Source: DAHUYF01 sp963838385
Lineage (GTDB): Bacteria > Pseudomonadota > Alphaproteobacteria > ATCC43930 > CGMCC-115725
Direction of reading: 5' to 3'
Assembly (NCBI GenBank): GCA_963838385.1
Contig: CAWIRE010000006.1
Location: 992,001 to 1,056,000, forward strand
Length of the DNA stretch: 64,000 nt
Shown in pieces: positions 14,968 through 24,263 of the stretch. Both the position numbers and the translations under genes were made by a program. The notes below the pieces were generated by a model that was given only the letters and a program-made list of their open reading frames with translations, was not told the origin of the DNA and made no database searches. The stretch's first letter is position 1; each line of letters starts with the position of its first letter.

Positions 14968-15902
14968 CAGAACGCCACCCTGTCGCCACCCTTGAGCGAC
15001 AACATCGCGCGCGCTTCCTGCGGCGACGCGATCTCGAGCGAGAGGTTCTCCAGGATCGAGCGGATGCGGCGCACCTGCTCGGCATTCGATTTGGCGAGCT
15101 GTCCCTTGCCGATGAACAGCGAATCCTCGAGCCCGACGCGGACATTGCCGCCCATGATCGCGCCCATGGTGACGAGCGGCAGCTGATGCCGGCCCGCGGC
15201 CAGGATCGACCAGCAATACTGCTCGCCGAAGAGCTTGTCGGCGACATGCTTGGCGTGCGCGAGGTTCTCGGGATCGGCGCCGATGCCGCCGAGGATGCCG
15301 AAGATGCTCTGCACGAAGAGCGGTGGCTGGACCAGCTTGCGGTCGAGAAAATGGGCGAGCGTGTAGAGATGGCCGATGTCGTAGCACTCGAACTCGAAGC
15401 GGGTGCCGTGCGCCTCGCCGAGATTCTTGAGGATGTACTCGATATCCTTGAAGGTGTTGCGGAAGATGAAGTCGCGCGAGTTCTCGAGATGGGCGCGCTC
15501 CCACTCGTGCTGGAATTCCTTGTACTTCGCCAGCATGGGAAAGAGACCGAAATTCATCGAGCCCATGTTGAGCGAGCACATCTCGGGCGAGGCCTTGAGC
15601 GGCGCCGCGAGGCGCTCCTCCAGGGTCATGCCGTGGCCGCCGCCGGTGGTGATGTTGATGACCGCGTCGGACGCCTGCTTGATGCGCGGCAGGAACTCCA
15701 TGAAGACCCGGGGATCGGGGGTCGGCCGCCCGTCCTTGGGGTCGCGCGCATGGAGATGCAGGATCGCCGCCCCGGCCTCCGCCGCTCCGATCGCCTGCTC
15801 GGCCACCTGGTCGGGGGTGAGCGGCAGATGCGGGCTCATGGTCGGCGTGTGGATCGACCCCGTCACGGCACAGGTGATGATGACCTTGCCGGTCTTCGCC
15901 AT
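14967..15902 (-). CDS. Beta-keto acid cleavage enzyme (BKACE, DUF849)
   Basis: A 311-residue BKACE protein. Family members are zinc TIM barrels that cleave a beta-keto acid with acetyl-CoA to acetoacetate and a CoA ester (kce in lysine fermentation is the first known case). The metal site shows as AILHLHARDPKDGRPTPDP (HxH near residue 50) and a later His in AAGRHQLPLV. It also has NITTGGGHGMTLEERLAAPL and SLNMGSMNFGLFP. It is the first gene of an operon with both subunits of a 3-oxoacid CoA-transferase, which could activate the acetoacetate formed. The actual substrate cannot be read from sequence; dehydrocarnitine and 3-oxoadipate-like compounds are among the known ones. Confidence 0.92.
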   Translation of the reverse strand: MAKTGKVIITCAVTGSIHTPTMSPHLPLTPDQVAEQAIGAAEAGAAILHLHARDPKDGRPTPDPRVFMEFLPRIKQASDAVINITTGGGHGMTLEERLAAPLKASPEMCSLNMGSMNFGLFPMLAKYKEFQHEWERAHLENSRDFIFRNTFKDIEYILKNLGEAHGTRFEFECYDIGHLYTLAHFLDRKLVQPPLFVQSIFGILGGIGADPENLAHAKHVADKLFGEQYCWSILAAGRHQLPLVTMGAIMGGNVRVGLEDSLFIGKGQLAKSNAEQVRRIRSILENLSLEIASPQEARAMLSLKGGDRVAF

Positions 15903-16028
15903 GGCTTCTCCTCGGGCGCGCTTTTCTTCTGTCCCGGGGCTATTTGACCAAAGACGCGGCTGACGTCAACGGCGCGACGCAAAGCGTCGTCGCCGGCGGG
16001 CGCCAGCGGTTGCCCTTGCAACCGCGAA

Positions 16029-16047
16029 AGCCCGCACGGTGCGGGCT
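16029..16047 (-). terminator. Hairpin at the end of phaZ
   Basis: AGCCCGCA-CCG-TGCGGGCT (minus strand) is a perfect 8-base stem with a 3-base loop, 5 bases after the phaZ stop, followed by TTTCGCGG. It lacks a long T run, so it is a plausible but unproven intrinsic terminator. Confidence 0.55.
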
Positions 16048-16051
16048 GTCC

Positions 16052-17269
16052 TCAGGCATTGGCCCGGATGAAGGCGCGGAGCACCGGGTAGATCTCGCCG
16101 CGCCAGCGCTTGCCGTTGAAGACGCCGTAATGCCCGACCTTGGGCTGGATGTGATGCGCCTTCTTCACCGTGGGCAGCCCGCTGCAAAGATCGAGCGCGG
16201 CGCCGGTCTGGCCGACCGAGCAGATGTCGTCGTTCTCGCCTTCGACGCACAGCAGGCCGGTGCGGGTGATGGCGCGCGGCTCGACCTTGCGTCCGCGCGA
16301 GGTGAAGCGCCCGAGCGGCAAGGCATGCTCCTGGAAGACGCGCGACACGGTCTGCAGATAGAAATCGGCCGACAGGTCCATCACCGACATGTATTCGTCG
16401 TAGAATTTGCGCGTCGCCTCGGCGCTTTCGCCGTCGCCGCGCACGAGATGCTTGAAAAGGTCCATATGCGCCGTGACGTGCCGGTCGAGGTTCATCGTCA
16501 TGAAGCCGGCAAGCTGCAGGAAGCCGGGATAGACGCGGCGGAACTGGCCGGCATAGCGGCCGGGCACGGTGGCGATGACGTTGCGCTCGAACCAGGAGAG
16601 CGGCCGCGACGTCGCGAGCTCGTTGACCACGGTGGGGTTGCGCCGGGTGTCGATCGGGCCGCCCATCAGGGTCATGGTGCGCGGCTGGGCGGGATCCTTG
16701 TCCGCCGCCATCAGCGCCACCGCCGCCAGCACCGGCACGGAAGGCTGGCAGACCGCGACGACATGGGTCTCGGGGCCAAGCTCGCGCAGGAAGGCGGCGA
16801 TGAGGTCGATATGGTCGTCGAGATCGAACCGGCCATAGAGCAGCGGCACGTTGCGCGCGTTGAGCCAATCGGTGATGTAGACGTCGTGGTCGGGCAGCAG
16901 CGTCTCGACCGTGCCGCGCAGCAGGGTGGCGAAATGACCGGACAGCGGCGCCACCACCAGCACCGGCGGCTGCTCGACGGCGATGTCCTTCTTGAACTGC
17001 AGCAGGGTGCAGAAGGGCGTGCGCAGCCGCGGCACCTCGTCCACCGGCACGGCGCGGCCGTCGACCATGGTGCCGCGGATGCCGAAATCCGGCCGCTCGT
17101 GCCACATGCCCGCCCGCGCCACCATCTCGCAGGCGGCGGCGGCGCTGCGGATCACCGGGTGGTGCGCCACCACCGGCCAGGGCTGGTTGAGCAGCCCCTG
17201 CATCGCCTGGGCCATCCAGCGTATGGGGCCGAAGGCATCGCTATGCGCTTGGTAGGTTTCGTAAAGCAT
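16052..17269 (-). CDS. phaZ: Intracellular polyhydroxybutyrate depolymerase
   Basis: A 405-residue intracellular PHB depolymerase, which mobilises stored polyhydroxyalkanoate. It opens with the family start MLYETYQAHSDAFGPIRWMA. It has ATLLRGTVETLLPDHDVYIT and WLNARNVPL, the nucleophile region HVVAVCQPSVP (about residues 171-181; a lipase-box-like site with Cys as in Ralstonia PhaZ), and the late catalytic residues CVEGENDDICSVGQT and PKVGHYGVFNGKRW. Length matches the family. There is no signal peptide, so it acts on cytosolic granules. No synthase or phasin gene is near. A hairpin follows its stop. Confidence 0.93.
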   Translation of the reverse strand: MLYETYQAHSDAFGPIRWMAQAMQGLLNQPWPVVAHHPVIRSAAAACEMVARAGMWHERPDFGIRGTMVDGRAVPVDEVPRLRTPFCTLLQFKKDIAVEQPPVLVVAPLSGHFATLLRGTVETLLPDHDVYITDWLNARNVPLLYGRFDLDDHIDLIAAFLRELGPETHVVAVCQPSVPVLAAVALMAADKDPAQPRTMTLMGGPIDTRRNPTVVNELATSRPLSWFERNVIATVPGRYAGQFRRVYPGFLQLAGFMTMNLDRHVTAHMDLFKHLVRGDGESAEATRKFYDEYMSVMDLSADFYLQTVSRVFQEHALPLGRFTSRGRKVEPRAITRTGLLCVEGENDDICSVGQTGAALDLCSGLPTVKKAHHIQPKVGHYGVFNGKRWRGEIYPVLRAFIRANA

Positions 17270-17574
17270 GCCTCGGACCCCTTTTCTTCGGCTTCCTACG
17301 CGTCAAGACCAACGCGCGGGGCAAGCCGCGCGGTTCCAAGAAACGCAGCACGGGCATGACGAAAAGCGCCTTGGTCGCGCCGCTGCCGCCGTCCGAAACC
17401 GGCGGCTGGGGGCACTTTGGCCGAGCGGCTCGCCCGAGGCGAGCCAGGGCGCGAAGGTGTCACACTTCCTCCTTAGTTCGCTCCTGCCGAAGGGTCAAGC
17501 AAAGAACCTGCCTAAGTGCCCGGACCGAGGCGATTTTTTTGCCCCCGGGCGGTGCCGCACCGCAGCGAGTCGCC
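17270..17574. other. Intergenic stretch upstream of phaZ
   Basis: About 300 bases between two minus-strand genes. It holds a perfect hairpin GGCTCGCC-CGA-GGCGAGCC at 17427-17445 that may terminate the upstream transcript. The promoter of phaZ should lie in 17270-17400; a TTGACG (rc at 17303-17308) is there but no convincing -10. A run of seven T at about 17533 has no stem next to it. No gene was found. Confidence 0.35.
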
Positions 17575-18075
17575 TCAGGCGGCAGCGTCGGCGGTATAGG
17601 CGGGCAGGCCGTGCCGCCCCAGGAACCGGCGCACCGCCTCCTCCGGGACGCCGATGAAGCTGCGATAGAGGAGCTGCAGGATATAGGTGAAGGCCGGCCC
17701 GTGGCGGCGGTCCTCGGGCACGATCAGATGCGCCGACTCGTGAAGCACGAGAAAACGGTAGAGGAAGCCTTTCTCGATGGCGATGCGATGGTTGCGGACA
17801 TCGGCGAAGCCGCCGATGCGGGGATCGTCGAAGCCGGCGACCAGGGCGAGCCGGGGCGGCGCGCGGCCGAGCGTGGCGAAGATGTCGGCGATCATCGCCG
17901 CGGCCTCGTCATAGCCCAGCAGCCGGTGGCCGGCGGGAAAGGCGGCGAAGAGGTCGTCCTCGAAGCGGCAAATGGCGGCCCGGAAATCATCCCCGCGCGC
18001 GCAATCGCGAGTGGCGGCCGCCACAGCCTCCCGCAATCCCTGCTTGACGGAGCGGGCAAACGGCGTGGGCGTCAT
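17575..18075 (-). CDS. Hypothetical protein with HExxH-type zinc site
   Basis: A 166-residue protein not assigned to a named family. The central helix FLVLHESAHLIVPEDRRHGP (about residues 111-130) has the zinc-metallopeptidase HExxH motif (HESAH), with a third possible ligand His in the RRHGPAFTY turn, as in SprT-like proteins. Before it is VAGFDDPRIGGFADVRNHRI, a beta-rich lead-in that SprT-type domains also have. There is no signal peptide. I infer a small cytosolic metalloprotease-like protein; neither activity nor substrate is shown. Confidence 0.72.
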   Translation of the reverse strand: MTPTPFARSVKQGLREAVAAATRDCARGDDFRAAICRFEDDLFAAFPAGHRLLGYDEAAAMIADIFATLGRAPPRLALVAGFDDPRIGGFADVRNHRIAIEKGFLYRFLVLHESAHLIVPEDRRHGPAFTYILQLLYRSFIGVPEEAVRRFLGRHGLPAYTADAAA

Positions 18076-18128
18076 GCGCGCAAGCTTGCCGCCAAAGCGT
18101 TAACGCGGGTTTGACGCGGCCGCCGGGG

Positions 18129-18362
18129 TCAGCGCGCCGGCTGATAGAAGCGCCGGTCGAGCAACACTTCGACCGACACGGTCTTGCCGTCATGCTGCGA
18201 GCCGACCCGCGAGAGCCGCACATGCGGCACGAGATCGCCGGCATAGCGCGCGACCGTGACCACTTCCCACACCGCCGTCGCCCGCCCCGCGCTGAAGAAC
18301 CTCTGACCTGCCGAGATGCCGTAGTTCTCTTCGGCTCCCGGCCGCCGCCGCCAAATGCTCAT
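18129..18362 (-). CDS. Small hypothetical protein
   Basis: A 77-codon frame from ATG 18362. It begins MSIWRRRPGAEENYGISAGQ and continues WEVVTVARYAGDLVPHVRLS, a beta-strand-rich pattern, then ends VEVLLDRRFYQPAR. I do not recognise a family, but the composition is protein-like and it fills the space between the two flanking genes. It is divergent from the acyl-CoA synthetase (150-base gap). No signal peptide or membrane segment is visible. Confidence 0.6.
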   Translation of the reverse strand: MSIWRRRPGAEENYGISAGQRFFSAGRATAVWEVVTVARYAGDLVPHVRLSRVGSQHDGKTVSVEVLLDRRFYQPAR

Positions 18363-18514
18363 GCCAACCACCTGCACTGCCGGCGTTCCCCTGCGCATCC
18401 CGGCGCATCGATCAAACTCCAGAGCGGGCGCTCGCGTCGAGAGCGAAAAATGCCGCAGCGTGCGTTGCGCCGCGATCGAGGCGGGCGCATGCTTTCGCCG
18501 GGAGGAGTTGGCCG

Positions 18515-20049
18515 ATGAACCTCGCCGCCTGGCTCCGTCGCAACGGGCGAAGCTTCGCCGAACGTCCGGCGATCTCGGTCGGCGAAGCCGTGCATGCGAC
18601 CTACTCGCAATGGGCCGCACGCGCCGCGGCGCTGGCCGGCATGCTGGCGCGCGAGCCCTCCTATCGGCCGGGCGAGCGCGTCGCCATCGCGATGCCCAAC
18701 GGGCCCGCCTATCTCGAGGCGCTCTTCGGCATCTGGCATGCCGGGCTGGTGGCGGTGCCGATCAACGCCAAGCTGCATCGCGAGGAGTTCCGCTACATCC
18801 TCGGCCATAGCGGCGCGCGGCTGTGCTTTGTCAGCGCCGATCTCGCCGAGACGCTGGCGGCGCTGCCCGGCGCGCTGCCGGAGCTCGCGCGCCTCATCGT
18901 CGCCGGCGAGGCCGAGTGGCGCCGCGCGCTCGCCGGAGAGTCGACCGCGCTGGTCGAGCGCCGGCCGGAGGACCCCGCCTGGCTCTTCTATACCAGCGGC
19001 ACCACCGGCCGGCCCAAGGGCGCCGCGCTCACCAACCGCAACCTGATCGCGATGTGCCTGGGATATTTCTCCGATGTCGATCCGATCGCGCCCGGCGACG
19101 CCATGCTGCATGCGGCGCCGCTGTCGCACGGCTCCGGTCTTTACGGCCTGCCGCATGTCGCCAAGGCCGCCAACAACATCATCCCGGAAAGCGGCCGATT
19201 TCGATCCGGCGGAGATCGCGTCGCTGCTGCGGCGCTGGCCCGGCACCAGCCTCTTCGCCGCGCCGACCATGCTGACGCGGCTCGTCGCCCATTCCGGTTT
19301 CGCAGGATCCGATCACCGCAACCTCAAGGCGATCGTCTATGGCGGCGGGCCGATGTATGTCGCCGATGTCCTGAAGGCTCTCGAGGTGGTGGGGCCGCGG
19401 CTGGTGCAGATCTACGGCCAGGGCGAATCGCCGATGACCATCACCGCGCTGTCGCGGGCATATCATCTCGACCGGTCGCATCCGCGCTGGCGCGAGCGGC
19501 TGGGCTCGGTGGGGTTGCCCTTCGCCGGGGTCGAGCTGCGCGTGGTCGATGCCGAGGATCGCGACCTGCCGCCGGGCGAGGTCGGCGAGGTGCTGGTGCG
19601 CGGCGACACGGTGATGGCGGGCTATTGGCAGGACGAGGAAGCGACGGCAGAGACGCTGCGCGGCGGCTGGCTCCATACCGGCGACGTCGGCGCGCTCGAC
19701 GCCGACGGCTTCCTGACGCTGCGCGACCGCTCCAAGGACATGATCATCAGCGGCGGCAGCAACATCTATCCGCGCGAGATCGAGGAGGTGCTGCTGCGCC
19801 ATCCGGCGCTGGCCGAGGTGCTCGGTGGTCGGCCGCACGCACGCCGATTGGGGCGAGGAGGTCGTGGCCTTCGTCGTGCCGCGGCCGGGAGCGCGCGTCG
19901 TCGAGGCCGAGCTCGACCGGCTCTGCCTCGATGCCATCGCCCGCTTCAAGCGTCCGCGCGCCTATCGCTTCGTCGCGGCGCTGCCCAAGAACAATTACGG
20001 CAAGGTGCTGAAGACCGAGCTGCGCAAGCTGCTGGCGGAAGAACGGTAA
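18515..20049 (+). pseudogene. AMP-forming acyl-CoA synthetase, two frameshifts
   Basis: An adenylate-forming acyl-CoA ligase of about 510 residues when joined. Segment one (ATG 18515, with GGGAGGAG nine bases upstream) runs to about 19195 and includes the P-loop-like motif LFYTSGTTGRPKGAALTNRN. Segment two, one base over, includes IYGQGESPMTITAL and the hinge GGWLHTGDVGALDADGFLTL, then RDRSKDMIISGGSNIYPREI. Segment three, from about 19826, holds the C-terminal lysine region PKNNYGKVLKTELRKL. Each junction is explained by one extra base (GGCCGAT near 19198; CTCGGTGGTC near 19824). All catalytic motifs are intact, so assembly error is likely. It is followed by a convergent LLM-family gene 10 bases away. 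Confidence 0.85.
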
Positions 20050-20059
20050 CGCCACCCGC

Positions 20060-21061
20060 TCAGAGAAAGCGCGGCAGCACCTTCTCCGTGAACAGCATGA
20101 ACGACCTGTGGCTCAGCGGCGCGATCATGAGATAGTCGAGATACATCTCGCTGCGCAGCCGCTCGATCTGATCGATGACGCGCTCGGGCCGGCCGTGGAT
20201 GACGCAGGAGCCGATGTAGCGCTCCATCCGCTGCTGCCGGTCCATGGTCATGGCATGGTCGGGCCTGGTGGTGACGCTCGCCTTGCTTGGGTTGATGTAG
20301 GAGCCCGCGATCCATTCGACGCCGGCGCGCGCGGTCGCCTCGGCGGCCTCGTCGCTCTCGGCCACGGCAACGAGCCGCGCGATCGGCAGGTCGCGGCCGG
20401 CGAGCGTATGCCCGTTCGCCTCCAGCTCCTGGCGGTAGCGCTCGCGATTGGCCGCGTTCTCGGCGAAGGTCTGATGCGGGCCCAGCAGGATCGAGTAGCC
20501 GTGGCGCGCCGCCCACTGGATCGCCTCGGGCGAGCCGGCGGCGAGCCAGACTGGCGGGTGCGGCTGCTGCAGCGGCTTCGGCAGCACCTCGACATCCTCG
20601 AAGTGCCAGTAGCGCCCCGACCAGCTGAGCCGCTCGCTCTTCCAGGCGGCGATGGTGATCTGGACCGCTTCCTGGAAGCGCGGCGCGCTCTCCTCGATCG
20701 GCACGCCGAAGACCCTGAACTCGGTGGGATCGAAGCCGCGCCCGGCGCCCCAATTCACCCGGCCACCCGACAGCACGTCGAGCAGCGCCACCTCCTCCGC
20801 GAGCCGCAGCGGATGGTAGAAGGCGGCGAGCGACACCGCCATGCCGATGCGGATGCGCTCGGTATGGTTGGCGACGTGCATGCCCATCATGTGCACGGAG
20901 GGGCAGACGCTGTAGGTGCTGAAGTGATGCTCGGCGAGCCAGACCGCGTCATAGCCGGCCCGGTCCATGATCTGCACCCGCTGCAGCGCCCGCTGATAGA
21001 CCGTCGGCAGCGCCACCCGCCGCTCCGGCCAGCTGAAGAATTGCAGGACGCCGAACTTCAT
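20060..21061 (-). CDS. LLM-class flavin-dependent oxidoreductase
   Basis: A 333-residue luciferase-like monooxygenase, a cytosolic TIM barrel using reduced FMN. The family sequences are MKFGVLQFFSWPERRV at the start, the AEHHFSTYSV turn, then GRVNWGAGRGFDPTEFRVFG and VWLAAGSPEAIQWAARHGYS, with the C-terminal SEMYLDYLMIAPL. It reads as a monooxygenase of the alkanal type rather than the F420 type, but the substrate is not known. It is followed by no close partner; the SDR gene lies 4 bases upstream on the same strand, so the two may form an operon. Confidence 0.88.
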   Translation of the reverse strand: MKFGVLQFFSWPERRVALPTVYQRALQRVQIMDRAGYDAVWLAEHHFSTYSVCPSVHMMGMHVANHTERIRIGMAVSLAAFYHPLRLAEEVALLDVLSGGRVNWGAGRGFDPTEFRVFGVPIEESAPRFQEAVQITIAAWKSERLSWSGRYWHFEDVEVLPKPLQQPHPPVWLAAGSPEAIQWAARHGYSILLGPHQTFAENAANRERYRQELEANGHTLAGRDLPIARLVAVAESDEAAEATARAGVEWIAGSYINPSKASVTTRPDHAMTMDRQQRMERYIGSCVIHGRPERVIDQIERLRSEMYLDYLMIAPLSHRSFMLFTEKVLPRFL

Positions 21062-21065
21062 CGGT

Positions 21066-21844
21066 CTAGAAGGTCCCGGGATAGGCGCCGCCGTCGATCA
21101 GGAAGTTCTGCCCCGTGACGTAGCTCGCCTGCTGGCTGCAGAGAAAGGCGCAGGCCGCGCCGAACTCCTCGGCGGTGCCGAAGCGGCCGGCCGGAATCGC
21201 GGCGGCGCGCTCGGCGCGCACCGCATCGACCGGCTGATTGCGGGCCTTCGCCGTCGTCGCGACGATGGCGCGCAGCCGGTCGGTGTCGATCGCGCCGGGC
21301 AGCAGGTTGTTGATGGTGACGTTGTGCCGCACCGTCTTGCGCGCGAGGCCCGCGACGAAGCCGGTGAGCCCGCTGCGCGCGCCGTTGGAGAGGCCGAGCA
21401 CGTCGATCGGCGCCTTCACCGAGCTGGACGTGATGTTGACGATGCGGCCGAAGCCGCGCGCGATCATGCCGTCGACGGTGGCCGGATGAGCTCGATCGGC
21501 GTCAGCATGTTGGCGTCGATCGCCTTGATCCAGGTCTCGCGGTCCCAGTCGCGGAAATCGCCGGGCGGCGGGCCGCCGGCATTGTTGACGAGGATGTCGG
21601 GGTCGGGACAGGCGGCGAGCGCCGCGCGGCGGCCTTCGGCGGTGGTGATGTCGCAGGCGAGCGTTGCGACCTTGGCGCCGGTGGCGGCGCGGATCTCCGC
21701 CGCGGTGGCCTCGAGCGCGTCCTTGCCGCGCGCCAGGATCAGGAGTTCCACCCCGTCCTGCGCCAGCGCCAGGGCGCAGCCCTTGCCGAGCCCCTTGCTG
21801 GCGGCGCAGACCAGCGCCTTCTTGCCGGCGATGCCGAGATCCAT
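21066..21844 (-). pseudogene. Short-chain dehydrogenase/reductase, frameshifted
   Basis: An SDR of about 260 residues split by one missing base near 21484. The first frame (ATG 21844) has the cofactor motif ALVCAASKGLGKGCALALAQ, where TGxxxGxG is replaced by AASKGLG, then ACDITTAEGR and VNNAGGPPPGDF. The second frame carries GRIVNITSSSVKAPIDVLGL with the catalytic serine. At the usual Tyr position it reads LSNGARSGLTGFV, where a Tyr is expected as YxxxK. It ends with the SDR tail NFLIDGGAYPG. So the Y-x3-K site looks altered, as in the 3-oxoacyl reductase-like SDRs with an S/N-A-x-x-S replacement. It is probably in the LLM operon. Confidence 0.78.
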
Positions 21845-21898
21845 GGCCGCCCTCCCCTGTTCCTTTGCCGCCATGATAGGCGGACACGGGACGGGCGG

Positions 21899-22771
21899 CT
21901 AGGAGGCCGGCTTCTTCTCCGTGCGGACGGCCGGGATCGATTTGATGTAGGTCGCGATGGCGCTGCGGTCGGCGTCGCTGAGCGCCGCGGTGCCCTTCAC
22001 CACCTCCGACATCGCGGACCCGACGAAGTCCATATCGGGGGTCTGGCCGGTCTTGAGCAGGGCCGCCACGTCATCGGCGCCCCACTTGCCGATGCCGGTC
22101 TCGGGATCGCCGGTGATGTTCGGCACCTTCATGCCGTCCGGCCCGTGCGGATTGCCGGAATAGGCCCGGCCGGTCTCGAGGCCGCCAAGGAAGTTGCGCG
22201 GCGTGTGGCATTCCTGGCAATGCACCACCGCCTCGGCGAGATAGCGCCCGCGGTTCCACGCCGCGCTCTGCCCCGCCACCGGCCGCAGCGGTCCCGGGCG
22301 GAAGAACAGCAACCGCCAGAAGCGCTGCAGGAAGCGCCAGCGGAAGGGAACGCGCAGCGCATCGGGCTTGTCGCTTTGCGCCACCGGCGGGCGCGACATG
22401 AGATAGGCGTAAACGTCGCCGATGTCCTGATCGCTCATCCCGGTGAAGGCGGGATAGGGAAAGACCGGGAAGAGGTACTGGCCGTCGCGGCCGATACCCT
22501 CGCGCAAGGCGCGGTGGAACTGGGCTTCGCTCCAGCCGCCGATCCCGGTCGTTCTGTCCGGCGTGATGTTGGGGCTGAAGATCACGCCGAAGGGCGTCGC
22601 CAGCGGACGTCCGCCGGCGAGCGGCGCGCCGCCGGCTTTGGCATCGGTGTGGCAGCCGGTGCAATCCGCCGCCAGGAACACCAGCTCGCCGCGCTTCAGC
22701 TGGGCCTCGTCGGCGGCGTGCGCGGGCCAGGCCGCGAGCGCCAGCAGGAAAACCCCGACGAGACGCGCCAG
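21899..22771 (-). CDS. Diheme c-type cytochrome
   Basis: About 290 residues. After a hydrophobic leader ending AAWPAHAADEAQLKRG it has two CxxCH heme sites: LAADCTGCHTDAKAGG (about residue 40) and VVHCQECHTPRN (about residue 180). Distal methionines are likely in FVGSAMSEVV and TGMSDQD. It is an exported electron carrier, related to the cytochrome subunits of alcohol or aldehyde dehydrogenases. No ATG, GTG or TTG lies upstream in this frame within reach: the only in-frame possibility is CTG 22771, just before the leader (ARLVGVFLLALAA). So the start is unresolved, or an indel near 22780 hides it. It follows the cytochrome c' gene by about 30 bases on the same strand. Confidence 0.8.
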   Translation of the reverse strand: MARLVGVFLLALAAWPAHAADEAQLKRGELVFLAADCTGCHTDAKAGGAPLAGGRPLATPFGVIFSPNITPDRTTGIGGWSEAQFHRALREGIGRDGQYLFPVFPYPAFTGMSDQDIGDVYAYLMSRPPVAQSDKPDALRVPFRWRFLQRFWRLLFFRPGPLRPVAGQSAAWNRGRYLAEAVVHCQECHTPRNFLGGLETGRAYSGNPHGPDGMKVPNITGDPETGIGKWGADDVAALLKTGQTPDMDFVGSAMSEVVKGTAALSDADRSAIATYIKSIPAVRTEKKPAS

Positions 22772-22800
22772 CGCCCGCCTGCGCGGTCGCGCGTTGCGGG

Positions 22801-23277
22801 TTAGCTCAGCTTCTCGCGGTAGGGGGTGTGGCAGGTGCTGCAGCCGTTCTTGCCGGTATTGGCGAGTTGCGCGCCGATCGCCGCCTTGTCCCCCGTCTTG
22901 ATCGCGGCGGCGAGCTTCTCCTCGTCGGCCAGCAGCTCCGGCGGGATCGCCTTGAACTTGTCCCATTCCTGCCAGATCGCGGGCTTGGCGCCGGTCTTGC
23001 CGGGGAAGGCATCGAGGCCGGTGCCGGGCGGGAAGAGAGTGACGATCTTGGGCGCGATCGCCTCGAGATCCGCGATCGCCTTCTCGGCCGCCGCCTGGTC
23101 GCCGGCGCCCTTGACATAATCCTGGATCGCCTTGAAATCGGCGCCCTGGTGTTTCATCGTCTCGCGCCGCGTCTGGATCTGCGCCAGCTTGTCCTGCGCC
23201 GCGACGCCGACGGCGCCAACTCCGACTGCCAGGGCCACCGCCGCCGCCGTCAAGCCGATCCACGATACCTGCCGCAT
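22801..23277 (-). CDS. Cytochrome c'
   Basis: A 158-residue exported cytochrome c' (four-helix bundle, high-spin heme). The leader MRQVSWIGLTAAAVALAVGV, then GAVGVAAQ is cut near residue 27. The body has RETMKHQGADFKAIQDYVKG and the C-terminal heme site GKNGCSTCHTPYREKLS, which is the usual placement of CxxCH in this family. Cytochromes c' bind nitric oxide and protect against nitrosative stress, which suits the nitrate reductase genes farther right. It is the first gene of a pair with the diheme cytochrome. Confidence 0.93.
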   Translation of the reverse strand: MRQVSWIGLTAAAVALAVGVGAVGVAAQDKLAQIQTRRETMKHQGADFKAIQDYVKGAGDQAAAEKAIADLEAIAPKIVTLFPPGTGLDAFPGKTGAKPAIWQEWDKFKAIPPELLADEEKLAAAIKTGDKAAIGAQLANTGKNGCSTCHTPYREKLS

Positions 23278-23384
23278 GTGCTTCTCCCGCTGCTGCTGTC
23301 GCGACGGCCGGGGCTTGCCGCGCGGTTGCGTGATGATAAGGACGAGCCCCCGCCTCGAGCTTCACGATCGCGTGACGCCGCTCG

Positions 23385-24005
23385 TCATTCCAGCGGCCGC
23401 GCGATATGGGTCTTAAATCCCGGCCGCTCGGCGACCCGCTCATACCACGCTTTGAGCCGCGGAAAGGATGGCCGCTCGATCGGATAGACGTGCCAGCGAT
23501 AGCCGAACATGCCGAGCGCGATGTCCGCCAGGCTGAACTCGGCGCCGGCCATGTAGGGGCCGCCCTCGAGCTGGCGCTCGACCATCGACCAGAGATCGAG
23601 GGCGCGCAGCCGCGCCGCCTCCAGCGCCTTGGGGTCGCGCCGCTCCGGCGGCGTGCGGTAGTACCCCATCAGCATCGCCCCCATCGGCTGCGCCAGCGAG
23701 GCGATCTGCCAGTCCATCCAGCGCTCGACCTCGGTGCGCCGGGCGGGATCGCTCGGATGGAGATGGCCACCGCCGCGCGTGGCGCAGAGATAGCGGATGA
23801 TGGTGTTGCTCTCCCAGATGACGAGCGCGCCGTCCTGCACCGTCGGCACCAGCCCGTTCGGGTTCATGGCGAGATAGCCGCTGTCCTTGTTGCCGCCGAA
23901 CGGGCCGCCCCAATCGACGCGCTCGAACTCGATGTCGAGCTCGGCGCAGGTCCACAGCACCTTCTGGACGTTGGACGAGGTCGCCCGTCCCCAGATCTTG
24001 AGCAT
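23385..24005 (-). CDS. Glutathione S-transferase family protein
   Basis: A 206-residue GST. The thioredoxin-like N-terminus reads KIWGRATSSNVQKVLWTCAE, with the serine near residue 10 as a likely catalytic residue (a Theta/Beta-like type), then LGRP-like LVPTVQDGALVIWESNTIIR, the conserved glutathione-contact region. The helical C-terminal domain follows (AGAEFSLADIALGMFGYRWH). It is cytosolic. No operon partner is evident; the start ATG 24005 is preceded by GGAGGGG. Its exact substrate is unknown. Confidence 0.88.
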   Translation of the reverse strand: MLKIWGRATSSNVQKVLWTCAELDIEFERVDWGGPFGGNKDSGYLAMNPNGLVPTVQDGALVIWESNTIIRYLCATRGGGHLHPSDPARRTEVERWMDWQIASLAQPMGAMLMGYYRTPPERRDPKALEAARLRALDLWSMVERQLEGGPYMAGAEFSLADIALGMFGYRWHVYPIERPSFPRLKAWYERVAERPGFKTHIARPLE

Positions 24006-24263
24006 CGGCCCCTCCTGGCGCGCTCACGCTAGCCTGCAGCGCGCAAGGGTTCAACAGCCGCAACCAGGCGGCTTGAAACAGGAACCACACGCGGTCGACA
24101 TCATTGCGTCATCGTCCCCGGCGAAACTGTCATACGAGAGCATCGCCCCGCGCGCCCGCCGCGGCCGAAGGGATAATCGCCCCAACACGTCCGTGACGAG
24201 ACGAGATTTCGCGCCCCGAGGCATCCCTCAAGCTTGGTCATCCGACATCATCAGGAGGTTTTC

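Noticed and set aside
17527..17545. Run of T bases as an intrinsic terminator
   Set aside because: No stem precedes the run on either strand.
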